From: Sinorhizobium sp. A49
GTDB lineage: Bacteria; Pseudomonadota; Alphaproteobacteria; Rhizobiales; Rhizobiaceae
DNA: 64,000 nt
Direction: 5' to 3'
Assembly (NCBI RefSeq): GCF_002002725.1
Contig: NZ_MUNW01000037.1
Span: 43,947 to 107,946, forward strand
Every line of letters begins with the position of its first letter. Within the stretch, counting starts at the first letter, position 1. Below the pieces are notes generated by a model. It saw only the letters and a list, made by a program, of their open reading frames with translations. It was not told the origin of the DNA and searched no databases. Positions 47,580 to 56,959 of the stretch are shown here, piece by piece. The translations under genes and the position numbers were made by a program.

Positions 47580-48794
47580 ATGACATCCCAGACCAGTTTC
47601 CGCGAGCGCATCGCGCTCTATGCCCTCCTGACTTCGCTCACTTCCATCAGCATCGATGCGCTATTGCCGGGTCTGCGCCAGATCGGCGCCGATGTCGGGG
47701 TTGCGCCACCGCTTTCGACCCAGCACATCATTTCGCTCTTCATCCTCGGCATGGCGTTCGGGGAGTTGCTGCTCGGGCCGCTCTCCGACGCCATGGGGCG
47801 AAAGAAGGCGCTTGTTCTCGGCCTTGGCGTCTACGCGCTCGGGACGGTCATCGCCATGGGGGCCGGTTCGCTGGAGATGGTCATCGTCGGCCGGTTTCTG
47901 CAAGGGGTGGGCGTTTCCGGGCCGAAGATCGCCACGCGCGCCATGATCCGCGACCAGTTCGAGGGCGATGCGATGGCCCGCGTCATGTCGTTCATGTTCA
48001 CGCTGTTCATTCTCGTGCCGATGCTGGCGCCGAGCCTGGCGCAGGGCATCATCGCGGTTGGCGGCTGGCGCAGCGTTTTCGTGGTCTATCTCGCGGTGGC
48101 TGGTCTTCTCGGGGTATGGCTGGTGTTGCGGCAGCCGGAAACATTGCCCGTAGCCAAACGCATCCCCTTTCGCCCGAGGCTTCTCCTGCTGAACGGCCGG
48201 CGGATCCTGTCGAACCGGCGCGTGACGCTGCTGATCGTGGCGACCGGGCTCGTTTTCGGTGCGCAGCTTCTTTATCTCAGCACCGCGGCCGATCTGTTCT
48301 TCGATGCCTATGGCATCGGCCAGACCTTCCCGTTGTACTTCGCGATGCTGGCCACGGGCATCGGGCTTGCCTCGTTCCTCAACGCAAAGCTGGTGCAGCG
48401 CTTCGGGGCGGAGACAATGGCGCGCTATGGCTTTCTCGGCTTGGCCGCAGACGGGCTGGTGATGCTGGCGGTCTCCGTTTCCTGGGGTGGGCGGCCGCCC
48501 CTGGCTGTGTTGATGGTACTCGGCTTTGCGGCGTTCTTTGCGATCGGGGTGCTGTTCGGCAACCTGAACGCCATGGCCATGCGCTCGCTTGGCCATGTGG
48601 CGGGACTGGGCGCATCGTTGATCGCTTCCGGATCCAGCCTTGTGGCGACCCTGTTTGCGATCGCGATGGGCGCCTTCTACGACGGTACGACGCTGAACCT
48701 GTCGGCTGGGTTCTTTATCGCGGGTGTCAGCGCGCTTGTTCTGGCGGAGATTGCTGTGCGCGGAGATGCTGCGCCCGTGGAGGCCGCACGATAG
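47580..48794 (+). CDS. Bcr/CflA-type MFS drug exporter
   Basis: This 404-residue inner-membrane transporter has twelve predicted helices. DALLPGLRQIGADVGV at the first helix end and LGPLSDAMGRKKALVLGLGV (the G-x-L-x-D-x-x-G-R-[KR] loop) identify the MFS. GRFLQGVGVSGPKIATRAMI (R-x-x-Q-G-x-G) in helix four is the antiporter motif of the DHA1 Bcr/CflA group, which expels drugs or peptides using protons. The ATG at 47580 is chosen over the in-frame GTG at 47571. No regulator is adjacent. Confidence 0.87.
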   Translation: MTSQTSFRERIALYALLTSLTSISIDALLPGLRQIGADVGVAPPLSTQHIISLFILGMAFGELLLGPLSDAMGRKKALVLGLGVYALGTVIAMGAGSLEMVIVGRFLQGVGVSGPKIATRAMIRDQFEGDAMARVMSFMFTLFILVPMLAPSLAQGIIAVGGWRSVFVVYLAVAGLLGVWLVLRQPETLPVAKRIPFRPRLLLLNGRRILSNRRVTLLIVATGLVFGAQLLYLSTAADLFFDAYGIGQTFPLYFAMLATGIGLASFLNAKLVQRFGAETMARYGFLGLAADGLVMLAVSVSWGGRPPLAVLMVLGFAAFFAIGVLFGNLNAMAMRSLGHVAGLGASLIASGSSLVATLFAIAMGAFYDGTTLNLSAGFFIAGVSALVLAEIAVRGDAAPVEAAR

Positions 48795-48858
48795 ACTGCG
48801 ACACAAGCCGCGCAGGCCTGATGGAGCGCTGCGGCCGTTTCGCGAACCGGCTGAACCG

Positions 48859-49242
48859 CTAGTCGTTATGGACGACGGAGATCTTGTTTCCCGAAGGGTC
48901 GCGCATGTAGGAGGCGTACCACGTCGGCCCGTAATGTGGGCGTGAGGCAGGTGCACCTTCATCCGTTCCGCCATGGGCCATGGCAGCGTCGTAAAAGGCA
49001 TCCACTTCCCCGCGGGATTTGACCATGAAGCCGACCATGCCGCCATTTCCAGCCGTGGCCGGTTCGCCGTTGAAGGGTTTGCAGACCCACAGGACAGGCC
49101 CTAGGCCTGCTCCACCTTCGGAGTAGGCGCGCCAGCCCGGAAAATCCGTGTGCTTGCTCCAGCCAATAGTCGCCAGGGCTGCGTCATAAAAGGCATTGGA
49201 CTTGTCGGAATCCAATGCGCCAACGGTCATGTAAACGGTCAT
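48859..49242 (-). CDS. VOC-family (glyoxalase-like) protein
   Basis: This 127-residue single VOC unit pair opens YMTVGALDSDKSNAFYDAAL. It has GWRAYSEGGAGLGPVLWVCK and ends with SYMRDPSGNKISVVHND, the standard second-repeat end (D-P-x-G-N-x-x). These are typical of glyoxalase/fosfomycin-resistance-like proteins that act on small adducts. The substrate is unknown. It lies 64 bases after, and convergent with, the MFS gene. Confidence 0.84.
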   Translation of the reverse strand: MTVYMTVGALDSDKSNAFYDAALATIGWSKHTDFPGWRAYSEGGAGLGPVLWVCKPFNGEPATAGNGGMVGFMVKSRGEVDAFYDAAMAHGGTDEGAPASRPHYGPTWYASYMRDPSGNKISVVHND

Positions 49243-49454
49243 GATTTCCCCATTTTACGGTTGCGGAACTGTGGGGATCTATATCGCGTCCTCGTGAACG
49301 TAACAAGAACACAAAAGAAGGCAAGATTCCCGGTTGAAGATCCCGACCGGTCGTCGGCAGGGCGGGCAGACCTGAAACGCTCCTTTGCGGACTTCGCCGC
49401 AAACAATGAGCCCGGCGCGATCGGCCGGGCCCACTTCGGTCTTATGGGTGCCTA

Positions 49455-50342
49455 TCAGCCGGCAAGTCTTGCCCTGCTGGCGTCGAGGAAGGCGGTGAGC
49501 GGCAGGGGCGTGGTGCCGGTCAGGGCCGTCACGTCGCTCGTCACCATGTCGATATGGCCCTCGCGGGTGTTGGCATCGAACGAGACGACGATCGGGATGA
49601 GGAAGTCGGGCAGGCCGGCACCCTTCAGACCGCCGGCCAGCGCGTCGTCGGAAATATGCACGACGTCGAGCGGCTTGCCGGCTGCCTTGGAAACGAGCGC
49701 GGCGATCTCGTCGGTCGAACGCAGCTCCGGGCCGGTCAAGGTGAAGGTGCGGCTTTCGCTGCCGGCGGAAAGCAGGGCGGCGGCGGCGGCCTTTGCGGCG
49801 TCGGCGCGGGCGAGGTGGGCGAGGCGGCCATCGCCGGAGGACGAATACCACTGCCCGGTTTCAAGCGCATGCGGCAGCGCCATGAACAGGTTTTCCATGT
49901 ACCAGCCGTTGCGCAGGATCGTGTAGGGGATGCCGGTTGCCTTGATGGCGTTCTCGGTGCCGAGGTGATCAGGCGCAAACGGGATGACGGAGGTTTCCGG
50001 GTTCGGCATCGACGTGTAGAGAATGTGCCTGGCGCCGGCCTTCTTTGCGGCTTCGACGGCGGCCAGGTGTTGACGCAGGCGCTTGCCCGGCTGGTCGAGC
50101 GCGTCGGTGGAAATGATCAGGATGCGGTCGGCATCGGCGAAAGCCTTGTCGAGAGAGGCCGGATCGTCGAAATCGGCAACGCGTGCCTGCACGCCCTTGC
50201 CGATATAGTCGGACAGCTTGGCCGTATCGCGGCTGGTGGCGATGATATCGGTCGGTTCGACCTTGCCGGATGCGAGCAGCGCATCGAGCACGAGCTTGCC
50301 GAGCTGGCCGGTGGCACCGGTCACGAGCAATGTATCGGACAT
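49455..50342 (-). CDS. NmrA-like NAD(P)H-dependent quinone reductase (QorB-like)
   Basis: This 295-residue atypical short-chain dehydrogenase has the N-terminal dinucleotide motif LLVTGATGQLGKLVLDALLA, followed by ISTDALDQPGKRL and HILYTSMPNPETSVIPFAPD. The C-terminal part contains KATGIPYTILRNGWYMENLF, as in E. coli QorB (YtfG). QorB reduces quinones with NADPH. The divergent HxlR-type gene 194 bases away probably encodes its repressor, as in the E. coli ytfG-ytfH pair. Confidence 0.88.
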   Translation of the reverse strand: MSDTLLVTGATGQLGKLVLDALLASGKVEPTDIIATSRDTAKLSDYIGKGVQARVADFDDPASLDKAFADADRILIISTDALDQPGKRLRQHLAAVEAAKKAGARHILYTSMPNPETSVIPFAPDHLGTENAIKATGIPYTILRNGWYMENLFMALPHALETGQWYSSSGDGRLAHLARADAAKAAAAALLSAGSESRTFTLTGPELRSTDEIAALVSKAAGKPLDVVHISDDALAGGLKGAGLPDFLIPIVVSFDANTREGHIDMVTSDVTALTGTTPLPLTAFLDASRARLAG

Positions 50343-50536
50343 GGATTTTCCTTTTTCTCTGTGATGCCAGCCGACGCTTCGGGAGGGAAAGCACGCCTGC
50401 CAGTTGATGGTCTCTTTTTGAGACTTGCTCTAATCTAGTAATCTGCTAGGAACTGTAAAGGAGGCAGTTTTTCCTGCTGTGGTTACAAAAAGGGTACCGT
50501 CCCCCACGTTGATCAGGCCGAGAAGGGCAAACTCAG

Positions 50537-50941
50537 ATGAACAAGCTGACCGGTGATGTGAAGGGCAGGCGCGTGGCGATGGTCTGCGGCGTGCCGATGG
50601 ATGTCGAGAACTGTCCGGTGCGTGACGTCATGGACAATATCGGCGGCAAGTGGAATTCGCTGATGATCCTGTCCTTGGCAGACGGTGCTTTGCGGTTTTC
50701 GGAACTGAGACGGCTGATCCCCGATATTTCGCAGCGCATGCTGACCCAGACGCTGCGCGACCTGCAGCGCGACGGCTATATCAGCCGGACGGTGTTTCCG
50801 ACGCAGCCGCCGAGCGTGGAATATGCGCTGACCGATCTCGGTCGCTCGCTGCTGGGCCTGCTGAAGCACTTTGTCGACTGGTCGGTGGCCAACCACGGGG
50901 CCATTCGTTCGGCCCGGGGCGTGTATGACGCGGCATCCTGA
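50537..50941 (+). CDS. HxlR-family (YtfH/QorR-like) transcriptional regulator
   Basis: This 134-residue winged-helix regulator reads [20 protein letters not shown], then [40 protein letters not shown] and [17 protein letters not shown]. One Cys near the start ([11 protein letters not shown]) is the redox-sensing cysteine position of QorR/HypR-type members, which respond to thiol-reactive quinones. It diverges from the QorB-like gene, so it probably represses both until oxidised. Confidence 0.88.
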   Translation: MNKLTGDVKGRRVAMVCGVPMDVENCPVRDVMDNIGGKWNSLMILSLADGALRFSELRRLIPDISQRMLTQTLRDLQRDGYISRTVFPTQPPSVEYALTDLGRSLLGLLKHFVDWSVANHGAIRSARGVYDAAS

Positions 50942-51001
50942 GGGGTGTTGATCTGGTCTGCTGGAGGGGCCGTTTTACCGTCCAAGCTTAGGGTGTGGTC
51001 T

Positions 51002-51185
51002 GCCCCTCACCCTAACCCTCTCCCCGCAGGCGGGGAGAGGGGACGAGCGATACGGTTGCACCGTCGCTCGCATCAATCGTCAAGGAGCGGTGTCACCGAG
51101 GTACGCTGTCGTGGGACGAAAGCATGCCGCGATGGTCCTTCTCCCCGCCAGGCGGGGAGAAGGTGCCGGCAGGCGGATGAGGGGC
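51002..51185. repeat. RIME1-type composite rhizobial intergenic element
   Basis: It starts GCCCCTCACCCTAACCCTC, followed by a TCCCCGCAGGCGGGGA hairpin. It ends with a second TCTCCCCGCCAGGCGGGGAG hairpin and GGCGGATGAGGGGC. The length is 184 bases. It fills the gap between the HxlR gene and the FAD monooxygenase gene (50942-51319), which holds nothing else clear. Confidence 0.75.
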
Positions 51186-51319
51186 ATTGAGTCCAAACGT
51201 GTCACATCCTGCGCGACGCCGTGTTCCGGCGAAGCAAGCTTGCCGTAGCGCGTTGATTTTCCCTATAGTTTGCCGATGAAATGTATCCGGCGCGCCGATC
51301 GCGTGCCAGCCGAGGGATC

Positions 51320-52591
51320 ATGAAGACACTGAGTATCGGCATCGCAGGGGCCGGCCCGGCGGGTCTTGCGGTGGCACTGTTGCTGTCGCGGCAGGGCCAT
51401 AGGGTTGAACTGCTCGAGCGTTTCCAAGAGGCGTCACCCGTTGGTTCCGGGCTGATGCTGCAGCCGACCAGCCTCACGGTGCTCGATGCGCTGAACCTCT
51501 TGCAGCCGATGATGGCGCTCGGCAGCCGGATTGACCGCCTTCATGGCGCGGACGCGAAGTCCGGCCGGACCGTGCTCGATGTGCGCTACGATGCGCTTGC
51601 CGGTGGCCGCTTCGGGCTGGCCGTGCAGCGGGCGGCTTTGTTCGGCGTGCTGCACGATGCCGTCGTTGCGGCGGGCATTCCCATCCGCACGGGGGCGACG
51701 CTGACCGCGGCGACCACCTCGGGCCAAAAGGCGTTGCTGCTGGATGCCTCGGGCCAAGAAGTCGGACGCTACGATCTCGTCATCGATGCGACCGGCGCAC
51801 GCTCGACCATAGCGGCAGGGAGCGCGACGGCGCCCGGTGTGCGCGAGCTTGCCTATGGCGCCTTCTGGGCGACGCTCGACAGCGATGGCCTCGCCCATGA
51901 CCCAAACGCGCTGACGCAGCGCTATGACCGCGCCAAGGTGATGATCGGCATCCTTCCGGCGGGCCGGGCGCGAGCCGGGGACCGCGACCGCGTCGCCTTC
52001 TTCTGGAGCGTCAAGGTCGGCGATGCCGACGCCGTGAAGCGCGCGGGCCTCGACGGATGGAAGGCGGGCATTCGCGGTTACTGGCCCGACTGCGCGCCCT
52101 TGCTCGACCAGATCGACGACTGGGACCAACTGACGCTAGCGCGCTATGCCCACCGCACCATGCGCCCGCCGGCGTCGGGCCGCGTCGTCTTTATCGGCGA
52201 CAGCGCGCATTCGACCAGCCCGCAACTGGGGCAGGGCGCCAACATGGCGCTGATCGACGCGGCGACGCTTGCTCATGCGCTGTCGCTTACCGAAAATATC
52301 GACGCAGCACTTGCCGCCTATGGCCGGGCAAGGCGCAACCATATGGCGCTGTTCCAGATGCTGTCGCTGGCCTTCACGCCCTTCTACCAGTCGGATTCGG
52401 CTGCCCTTGCCTGGCTGCGCGACCGGCTGGTGGCGACGATCGCCCGCATGCCTCCGGCGCCGGCGCTGCTCGCCTCGATCGTCTCTGGCACGCTGATCGA
52501 TCCTTTCGCGGCGGCCGGGCTCAAGGAATGCAACTGGCGCGCCGTTCGCGCGCAACCCGTCGCCGAAAGCGCTCTCGCAGTGCCGGCTTAA
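51320..52591 (+). CDS. FAD-dependent aromatic-ring-type monooxygenase
   Basis: This 423-residue flavoprotein has SIGIAGAGPAGLAVALLLSR as the N-terminal Rossmann motif (G-x-G-x-x-G) and a ribityl-binding YDLVIDATGARS block. VVFIGDSAHSTSPQLGQGAN is the second FAD signature (G-D-A/S-x-H). This is the class A flavin monooxygenase fold, as in UbiH and salicylate hydroxylase. No dedicated aromatic pathway gene is adjacent, so the substrate is unknown. The ATG at 51320 is close behind a GAGGGA site. Confidence 0.88.
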   Translation: MKTLSIGIAGAGPAGLAVALLLSRQGHRVELLERFQEASPVGSGLMLQPTSLTVLDALNLLQPMMALGSRIDRLHGADAKSGRTVLDVRYDALAGGRFGLAVQRAALFGVLHDAVVAAGIPIRTGATLTAATTSGQKALLLDASGQEVGRYDLVIDATGARSTIAAGSATAPGVRELAYGAFWATLDSDGLAHDPNALTQRYDRAKVMIGILPAGRARAGDRDRVAFFWSVKVGDADAVKRAGLDGWKAGIRGYWPDCAPLLDQIDDWDQLTLARYAHRTMRPPASGRVVFIGDSAHSTSPQLGQGANMALIDAATLAHALSLTENIDAALAAYGRARRNHMALFQMLSLAFTPFYQSDSAALAWLRDRLVATIARMPPAPALLASIVSGTLIDPFAAAGLKECNWRAVRAQPVAESALAVPA

Positions 52592-52828
52592 TTCATGTCG
52601 CGCAAGAGGGTGAAGTGGTCTTGTGATTGCGGTATGCGCGAAAGAATGACGGCAAGGTGCACCAAGCGATAGTGATAGGTCGCGACCTGCCTGCGCCCAT
52701 CGCAAGATTGCCGCACGCGTGGGCCGACAGCCTCTTGGACGTCATGCGAAACGATGTATAAGGCCCGCTTCCTCAAGGGGGCGACGACGCCGTTACGGGA
52801 TAATAGTTTGCGTTGGCGAGGTGTTGCG

Positions 52829-53203
52829 ATGACCGATTTTGTGTCTGCCGTTCTGGTGCATGTCGCCGATGTGGAGGCCGGACTTTCCTGGTACCACCGG
52901 GCCTTTCCGAGCGCCGAACGGCGCCGGCTGGACGCCTTCGATTTCGACTATCTGAAGATCGGCTCGACCCATCTGGAAATCGTGCCGGCGGATGAGAAAG
53001 TGGCAAGCGGCGCGGCCGGTTCGGTCGTCTATTGGCAGGTCGAGGATTTCGATCGGGCGCTTGACCATTTCAACGATCTGGGCGCGCCGCTCTATCGCGG
53101 GCCGCTGGCGATCGAGGACGGTCTTTGGATGTGCCAGGTTCGCGATCCCTGGGGCAATTGCATCGGCCTTCGCGGGCCGCGTGCCGGCGCGCCGGAGGTA
53201 TAG
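52829..53203 (+). CDS. VOC-family (glyoxalase-like) protein
   Basis: This 124-residue protein has the VOC layout: SAVLVHVADVEAGLSWYHRA in the first unit and YWQVEDFDRALDHFNDLGAP in the second. VRDPWGNCIGLRGP (D-P-x-G-N) closes it, as in dihydroxybiphenyl-like and glyoxalase-like members. A metal-binding His is visible in LVHVAD and a Glu in STHLEIVP. The ATG at 52829 is chosen over an upstream ATG at 52754, which adds 25 atypical residues. It follows the monooxygenase after about 240 bases. Confidence 0.82.
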   Translation: MTDFVSAVLVHVADVEAGLSWYHRAFPSAERRRLDAFDFDYLKIGSTHLEIVPADEKVASGAAGSVVYWQVEDFDRALDHFNDLGAPLYRGPLAIEDGLWMCQVRDPWGNCIGLRGPRAGAPEV

Positions 53204-53276
53204 GGGCTCGTTTCGGCGCTCGCAAAATGAGTCGCGAAAGCGTTTTATCTTCTTGTTTTTAAGCGTTTTCTGGAGG

Positions 53277-54650
53277 CTATGCGGCCTTGGATTCCAGCCC
53301 CTGAAGGGCGCGGGTCAGGGCGTCGTAGCAGATGGGGTCGAGGCCGGTCCCGACATCGGCTGCCATGATCGCGAGCGCCTTTGCAGCCGGCATGGCGGCG
53401 CGGTAGGGCCGGTCGGCCGTCAGCGCATCGAAGATATCGGCGACCGTGACGATGCGTGTTTCGAGATCGAGTTCGCTACCCGACAGGCCATTGGGGTAGC
53501 CGCTGCCGTCGAGCTTCTCATGATGATTGCGGGCGATGGTGGCGAGCCTTCGAAAGGCGTCGATCCGCTCCAGGATGGCCGCGCCAAGATCGGGGTGGCT
53601 CTTCATCGCCTGCCATTCCTGCGGGTCGAGCTTGGCGGGCTTGTCCAGAACTTCATTGGAAACGCCGAGCTTGCCGATGTCGTGCAGCAATGCGCCGCGG
53701 ACCAGCCAGCGTTTGCGTGCGCGACTGAAGCCGAGTTCCGTCGCGATCAGGTCGGCAAAGAGCGCCACGCGCTTGCTGTGGCCGCTGGTAAACGGGCTCT
53801 TGGCGTCGATGACCTGGGCGAAGCCGTCGGCGATGTCGTCGAGCAGGTCTTCGTCCACGGCCTGTGAAAACCCCGCGGGCTCAAGCCCAAAGACGCGGCT
53901 GTCGAGCTTGGGATCCTCCAGCGCCGACCAGAAATCGGGGTCAGCCGCGACGTCTTCGAAGACGGAAGCCAGATGCGGATCGAACCATTTTCCGGCACGG
54001 CGCCGCACTTCGCGGCAGGCCGCCTTGCGCCCGGAGGTAATGAAGAAGACATCGACGACCTGGGCGAGAAGCGCGATGCGCGCCAGCAGCGAAATCTCGG
54101 CGCCCTTGCGCCCGAGCGGTTGGCCGCGACCGTCCCAATGTTCGTCGAGATCGAGGATGGCTTTAGCGACCGGTTCGGAAAAGCGCATGCGTCGCGCGAT
54201 CTCGGCGCCGCGCTCGCAGCGGGTTTCGATCAGTTCGCGGTCGATCTTGCCGCCGCTCATCGCCAGGTTCAGCACCGTGCGCAGCTTGACCGCGAGGCCC
54301 GAGCGCACGGCGGTGTTGGCGGCGATGAAGCCGAGAACCTGGGTGAAGCTGTTGTCGATCAGCTTGGCGTTGCGCTTGAAATCATGGTCGCTGGTGGCAA
54401 ACAGCTTGCAGATGCGGGCCGCGTTGCTGCTGCAGCCGAGGTCCTTCAAAAGCAGGGTGTAGTAGAGATCATGTTTCTCGGCGTCGGAAAGGCCGAGCTT
54501 TTCGCCAAGGTGCATGCCGATCCAGCAGCAGCGCACGCTGTGGCCCGCCGGCTGGCCGTCCGTCAGGTCGAGCGCGTAGCTGAGTGCGCTGACGATTTCC
54601 GCAAGCCGCAACTTCTGCGGCTGACGCTCCGACCCCGATATCCCCGCCAT
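53277..54650 (-). CDS. Tandem HD-GYP-type cyclic-di-GMP phosphodiesterase
   Basis: This 457-residue protein has two HD-GYP-like domains. The C-terminal one (about residues 275-450) is complete: SPFTSGHSKRVALFADLIAT, GALLHDIGKLGVSNEVLDKP (HD at 323-324) and NHHEKLDGSGYPNGLSGSEL (377 on). It should hydrolyse cyclic di-GMP. The N-terminal one (about 20-215) is a degenerate copy, with LLKDLGCSSN where HD is expected (Lys for His) and DEHWDGRGQPLG where GYP is expected. There is no sensor domain or transmembrane helix, so it is cytosolic. It stands alone. Confidence 0.86.
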   Translation of the reverse strand: MAGISGSERQPQKLRLAEIVSALSYALDLTDGQPAGHSVRCCWIGMHLGEKLGLSDAEKHDLYYTLLLKDLGCSSNAARICKLFATSDHDFKRNAKLIDNSFTQVLGFIAANTAVRSGLAVKLRTVLNLAMSGGKIDRELIETRCERGAEIARRMRFSEPVAKAILDLDEHWDGRGQPLGRKGAEISLLARIALLAQVVDVFFITSGRKAACREVRRRAGKWFDPHLASVFEDVAADPDFWSALEDPKLDSRVFGLEPAGFSQAVDEDLLDDIADGFAQVIDAKSPFTSGHSKRVALFADLIATELGFSRARKRWLVRGALLHDIGKLGVSNEVLDKPAKLDPQEWQAMKSHPDLGAAILERIDAFRRLATIARNHHEKLDGSGYPNGLSGSELDLETRIVTVADIFDALTADRPYRAAMPAAKALAIMAADVGTGLDPICYDALTRALQGLESKAA

Positions 54651-54833
54651 GCTGACGCAATCCCCAATCCCTGCAGAGGGACGTTATCTGCCAAGGCGTT
54701 AAGGCGGGATTAGTGCGCGCGAGATGTGGGCGACGCGGCCTGCGGTCCTCCGGACGCCCCGCAGCGTTGGCCACGGGCTCTATTCATCGGACTGGATCGT
54801 GGCACCGGCTCAGGTCCGGGGCTTGCGCTTCGC

Positions 54834-55556
54834 TTACGCCGCCCGACGGAAATCCTCTCGGCCGAGGGCAAATTCGACGGCGGCGTCCGCATGGATTGCG
54901 GTGGAATCGAAGCCCGGCAGGGGCAGAGCCTTGGGGTCGAGGATCAGGCAGATCTCGGTGCAGCCGAGGATCACGGCGTCAGCACCTTCGGCCTCGGCCT
55001 TGTCGATCAGCTCGACCAGTGCCCTGCGCGAGGTGCCAAGCACCTTGCCGGCGCAAAGCTCGTCGAAGATGACGTTGTGCGTCAGCGTGCGGCCGGCAGC
55101 GTCGGGCACCATCACCTCGATGCCGTGGCTCTTCATGCGCTCGGCGTAGAAGCCGTGCTCCATGGTGTAGCGGGTGGCGAGCAGCAACGGCTTGCGGATG
55201 CCGGCGGCCTTGAGGCGGGCCGCGGTCTCGTCGATGATGTTGATCAGCGGGATGTCGACGGCCGCCTGAACAGCGTCTGCAATCAGGTGCATGGTGTTGG
55301 TGCAGATCAGCACGCAGTCGGCACCGGCGGACTTCAGCCCGCGGGCAACATCGGCGAGCCTTTTCGCGGCTTCGTCCCAGCGGCCTGATTTCTGCAGGTC
55401 GACGATCGACTGGAAATCGACGGAATGCAGCAGCACTTCTGCCGAATGCAACGCACCCAGCCGCTCGCGAACGGCCTCGTTGACCATGCGGTAATAGACC
55501 ACCGAGCTTTCGAAGCTCATACCGCCGATAAGGCCGATCTTGCGCATTTCCATCAT
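54834..55556 (-). CDS. Aspartate/glutamate racemase-family protein
   Basis: This protein has about 240 residues and the cofactor-independent racemase fold with a two-cysteine mechanism. KIGLIGGMSFESSVVYYRMV is the opening. The first catalytic Cys is in ADCVLICTNTMHLIADAVQA and the second in DAVILGCTEICLILDPKALP. These are the signatures of the YgeA/RacX-type aspartate racemases, which make D-amino acids. The start is placed at MMEMRKIG because AGGGAA lies close upstream; the frame is open much further back. It diverges from an Lrp-type gene, which probably regulates it. Confidence 0.88.
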   Translation of the reverse strand: MMEMRKIGLIGGMSFESSVVYYRMVNEAVRERLGALHSAEVLLHSVDFQSIVDLQKSGRWDEAAKRLADVARGLKSAGADCVLICTNTMHLIADAVQAAVDIPLINIIDETAARLKAAGIRKPLLLATRYTMEHGFYAERMKSHGIEVMVPDAAGRTLTHNVIFDELCAGKVLGTSRRALVELIDKAEAEGADAVILGCTEICLILDPKALPLPGFDSTAIHADAAVEFALGREDFRRAA

Positions 55557-55738
55557 CGCTTTCCCTGTGCCTGTCGCCACGCGCATTGGTGCTCCGCGGC
55601 TGTCGTTCGATTGAGGGAAATATGCCGGACCTTCATCCGCAATGGTTTGCTTTGATGGCGCGAGAATGGCATTTTGGCGCGAACGAATTGCGCCCTCCTG
55701 GCAGATTGTGCAAACATGCCGCGTGCGTGGGAATTGAA

Positions 55739-56218
55739 ATGGGAGTGATGAGCGTGATCGACGAGCGAGACCGGAAGCTTTTGGCGCTGTTGCAGCAGGA
55801 TGGCAGCATGGCGGTCGGCGAACTTGCCGACCGGGTGAACCTTTCGCTTTCCGCGTGTTCACGCCGCATCCAGCGGCTGGAGGAGGCGGGCTACATCGCC
55901 AAGCGCATCGTCGTGCTCAACCGTGAGCGCATGGGCGTGCCGACCACCGTATTCGCGATGATCAAGACCGCACATCACTCCGACGAGTGGATCGAGGCCT
56001 TTCGGAGGGCAATCAGCGACATTCCCGAGATCGTCGAGGCGCATCGATTGACGGGAAACTACGATTATATCGTCAAGGTCGTGCTGCCGCGGGTCGAGCA
56101 TTACGACGTGGTCTACAAGCAGATCGTGCGCAAGGTGGAACTCTTCGACGTTTCCGCCTCGATCTCGATGGAAATCCTGAAAAGCGGCACGGCGGTGCCG
56201 GTCGATTATGCGGAGTGA
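55739..56218 (+). CDS. Lrp/AsnC-family transcriptional regulator
   Basis: This 159-residue protein has an N-terminal helix-turn-helix, VIDERDRKLLALLQQDGSMA, then VGELADRVNLSLSACSRRIQ and RLEEAGYIAKRIVVLNRERM. A C-terminal RAM domain follows, with EAHRLTGNYDYIVKVVLPRV, the amino-acid-sensing fold that assembles as an octamer. Members control amino-acid metabolism, often from a divergent promoter. It faces the racemase gene across about 180 bases, suggesting local control by an amino acid. The upstream frame to 55586 is rejected. Confidence 0.9.
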   Translation: MGVMSVIDERDRKLLALLQQDGSMAVGELADRVNLSLSACSRRIQRLEEAGYIAKRIVVLNRERMGVPTTVFAMIKTAHHSDEWIEAFRRAISDIPEIVEAHRLTGNYDYIVKVVLPRVEHYDVVYKQIVRKVELFDVSASISMEILKSGTAVPVDYAE

Positions 56219-56244
56219 CTGCGCGGAGGCGACGACCTCTGCCG

Positions 56245-56508
56245 TTACGATTGGACGAGGAAGACCAAGGTCTCAGGCAGCACCCCGTCATGCGCCATGG
56301 TCTCCGCTGCCGCCTTGGTCTGCATGAAGGCGTCCAGTTTTTCCATGTCGGCAACGTCCATGACCAGGCCGACGCGGTTGGATGCCTTGTTGTCGACGAA
56401 TGTGCGGATGTTCGTCACGCCGATGGGTTCGAGCACCTTCTTGCGCAGAGGTGAAGCGAGCCAGTGTTTGGTGTCCTTGACATCGTGATAGACCATGACT
56501 GTGGGCAT
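56245..56508 (-). CDS. Small conserved-looking hypothetical protein
   Basis: This 87-residue protein has no signal or membrane helix. MPTVMVYHDVKDTKHWLASP at the start and GLVMDVADMEKLDAFMQTKA in the second half suggest a ferredoxin-like alpha-beta fold similar to stress-responsive dimeric alpha-beta barrel or antibiotic-monooxygenase-like proteins, but no motif proves it. GGGAGG lies close upstream of the ATG, so the start is secure. It converges on the Lrp gene, 26 bases from its stop. Function is unknown. Confidence 0.7.
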   Translation of the reverse strand: MPTVMVYHDVKDTKHWLASPLRKKVLEPIGVTNIRTFVDNKASNRVGLVMDVADMEKLDAFMQTKAAAETMAHDGVLPETLVFLVQS

Positions 56509-56718
56509 GGTGGCCTCCCTTCGGGATTGGACGTAAATCCAGGTGCACGGCTGCGATTGTTGCCTTCACTTCAATGACAGGGCGAGTGTGGCTGTTTTCG
56601 GCCTGTCATCCCAAAGATATGTCTGCCCCTATTTCGGGTTAGCCCGAATACAATAAGCTCCATGGGCGGGCGCGGCGATTATCCCACCGGATGCGATCAC
56701 GGTCTATTCGAGGCTGCC

Positions 56719-56767
56719 AAAAAAATGACGGACCCGAACCATGATCTCTGGTTCCAAGGGTCCGTCA
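56719..56767 (-). terminator. Strong rho-independent terminator, leftward transcript
   Basis: Ten-base arms TGACGGACCC (56726-56735) and GGGTCCGTCA (56758-56767) enclose inner arms GAACCA and TGGTTC. On the minus strand the stem is followed by seven T (complement of 56719-56725). It lies about 190 bases beyond the ohr stop, so it either ends a long 3' leader or an unannotated small RNA. The remainder of 56509-56959 shows a short TTCGGG/CCCGAA repeat near 56633-56646 and no gene. Confidence 0.72.
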
Positions 56768-56959
56768 CGCAGAATGGATGAATTTGGTGTGCCCTGACGC
56801 TAGGGCGGGTCTCGGGCGACCCCGATCGGGGCCGCCTGTGTTGGCATGCAGGCTATCGTGCGCTTTAAAGCGACAGGCCTGATGCGTTGTCCTTCGAGTG
56901 TTCCGGCGCATTCACATGTCTGTGCCGGCAGTTTTGGCCTTAGGGGCAGGCGGTTTGTT

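Noticed and set aside
47661..49046. 461-codon minus-strand frame opposite the MFS exporter
   Set aside because: The plus strand carries clear MFS motifs; the minus-strand product is charged low-complexity sequence.
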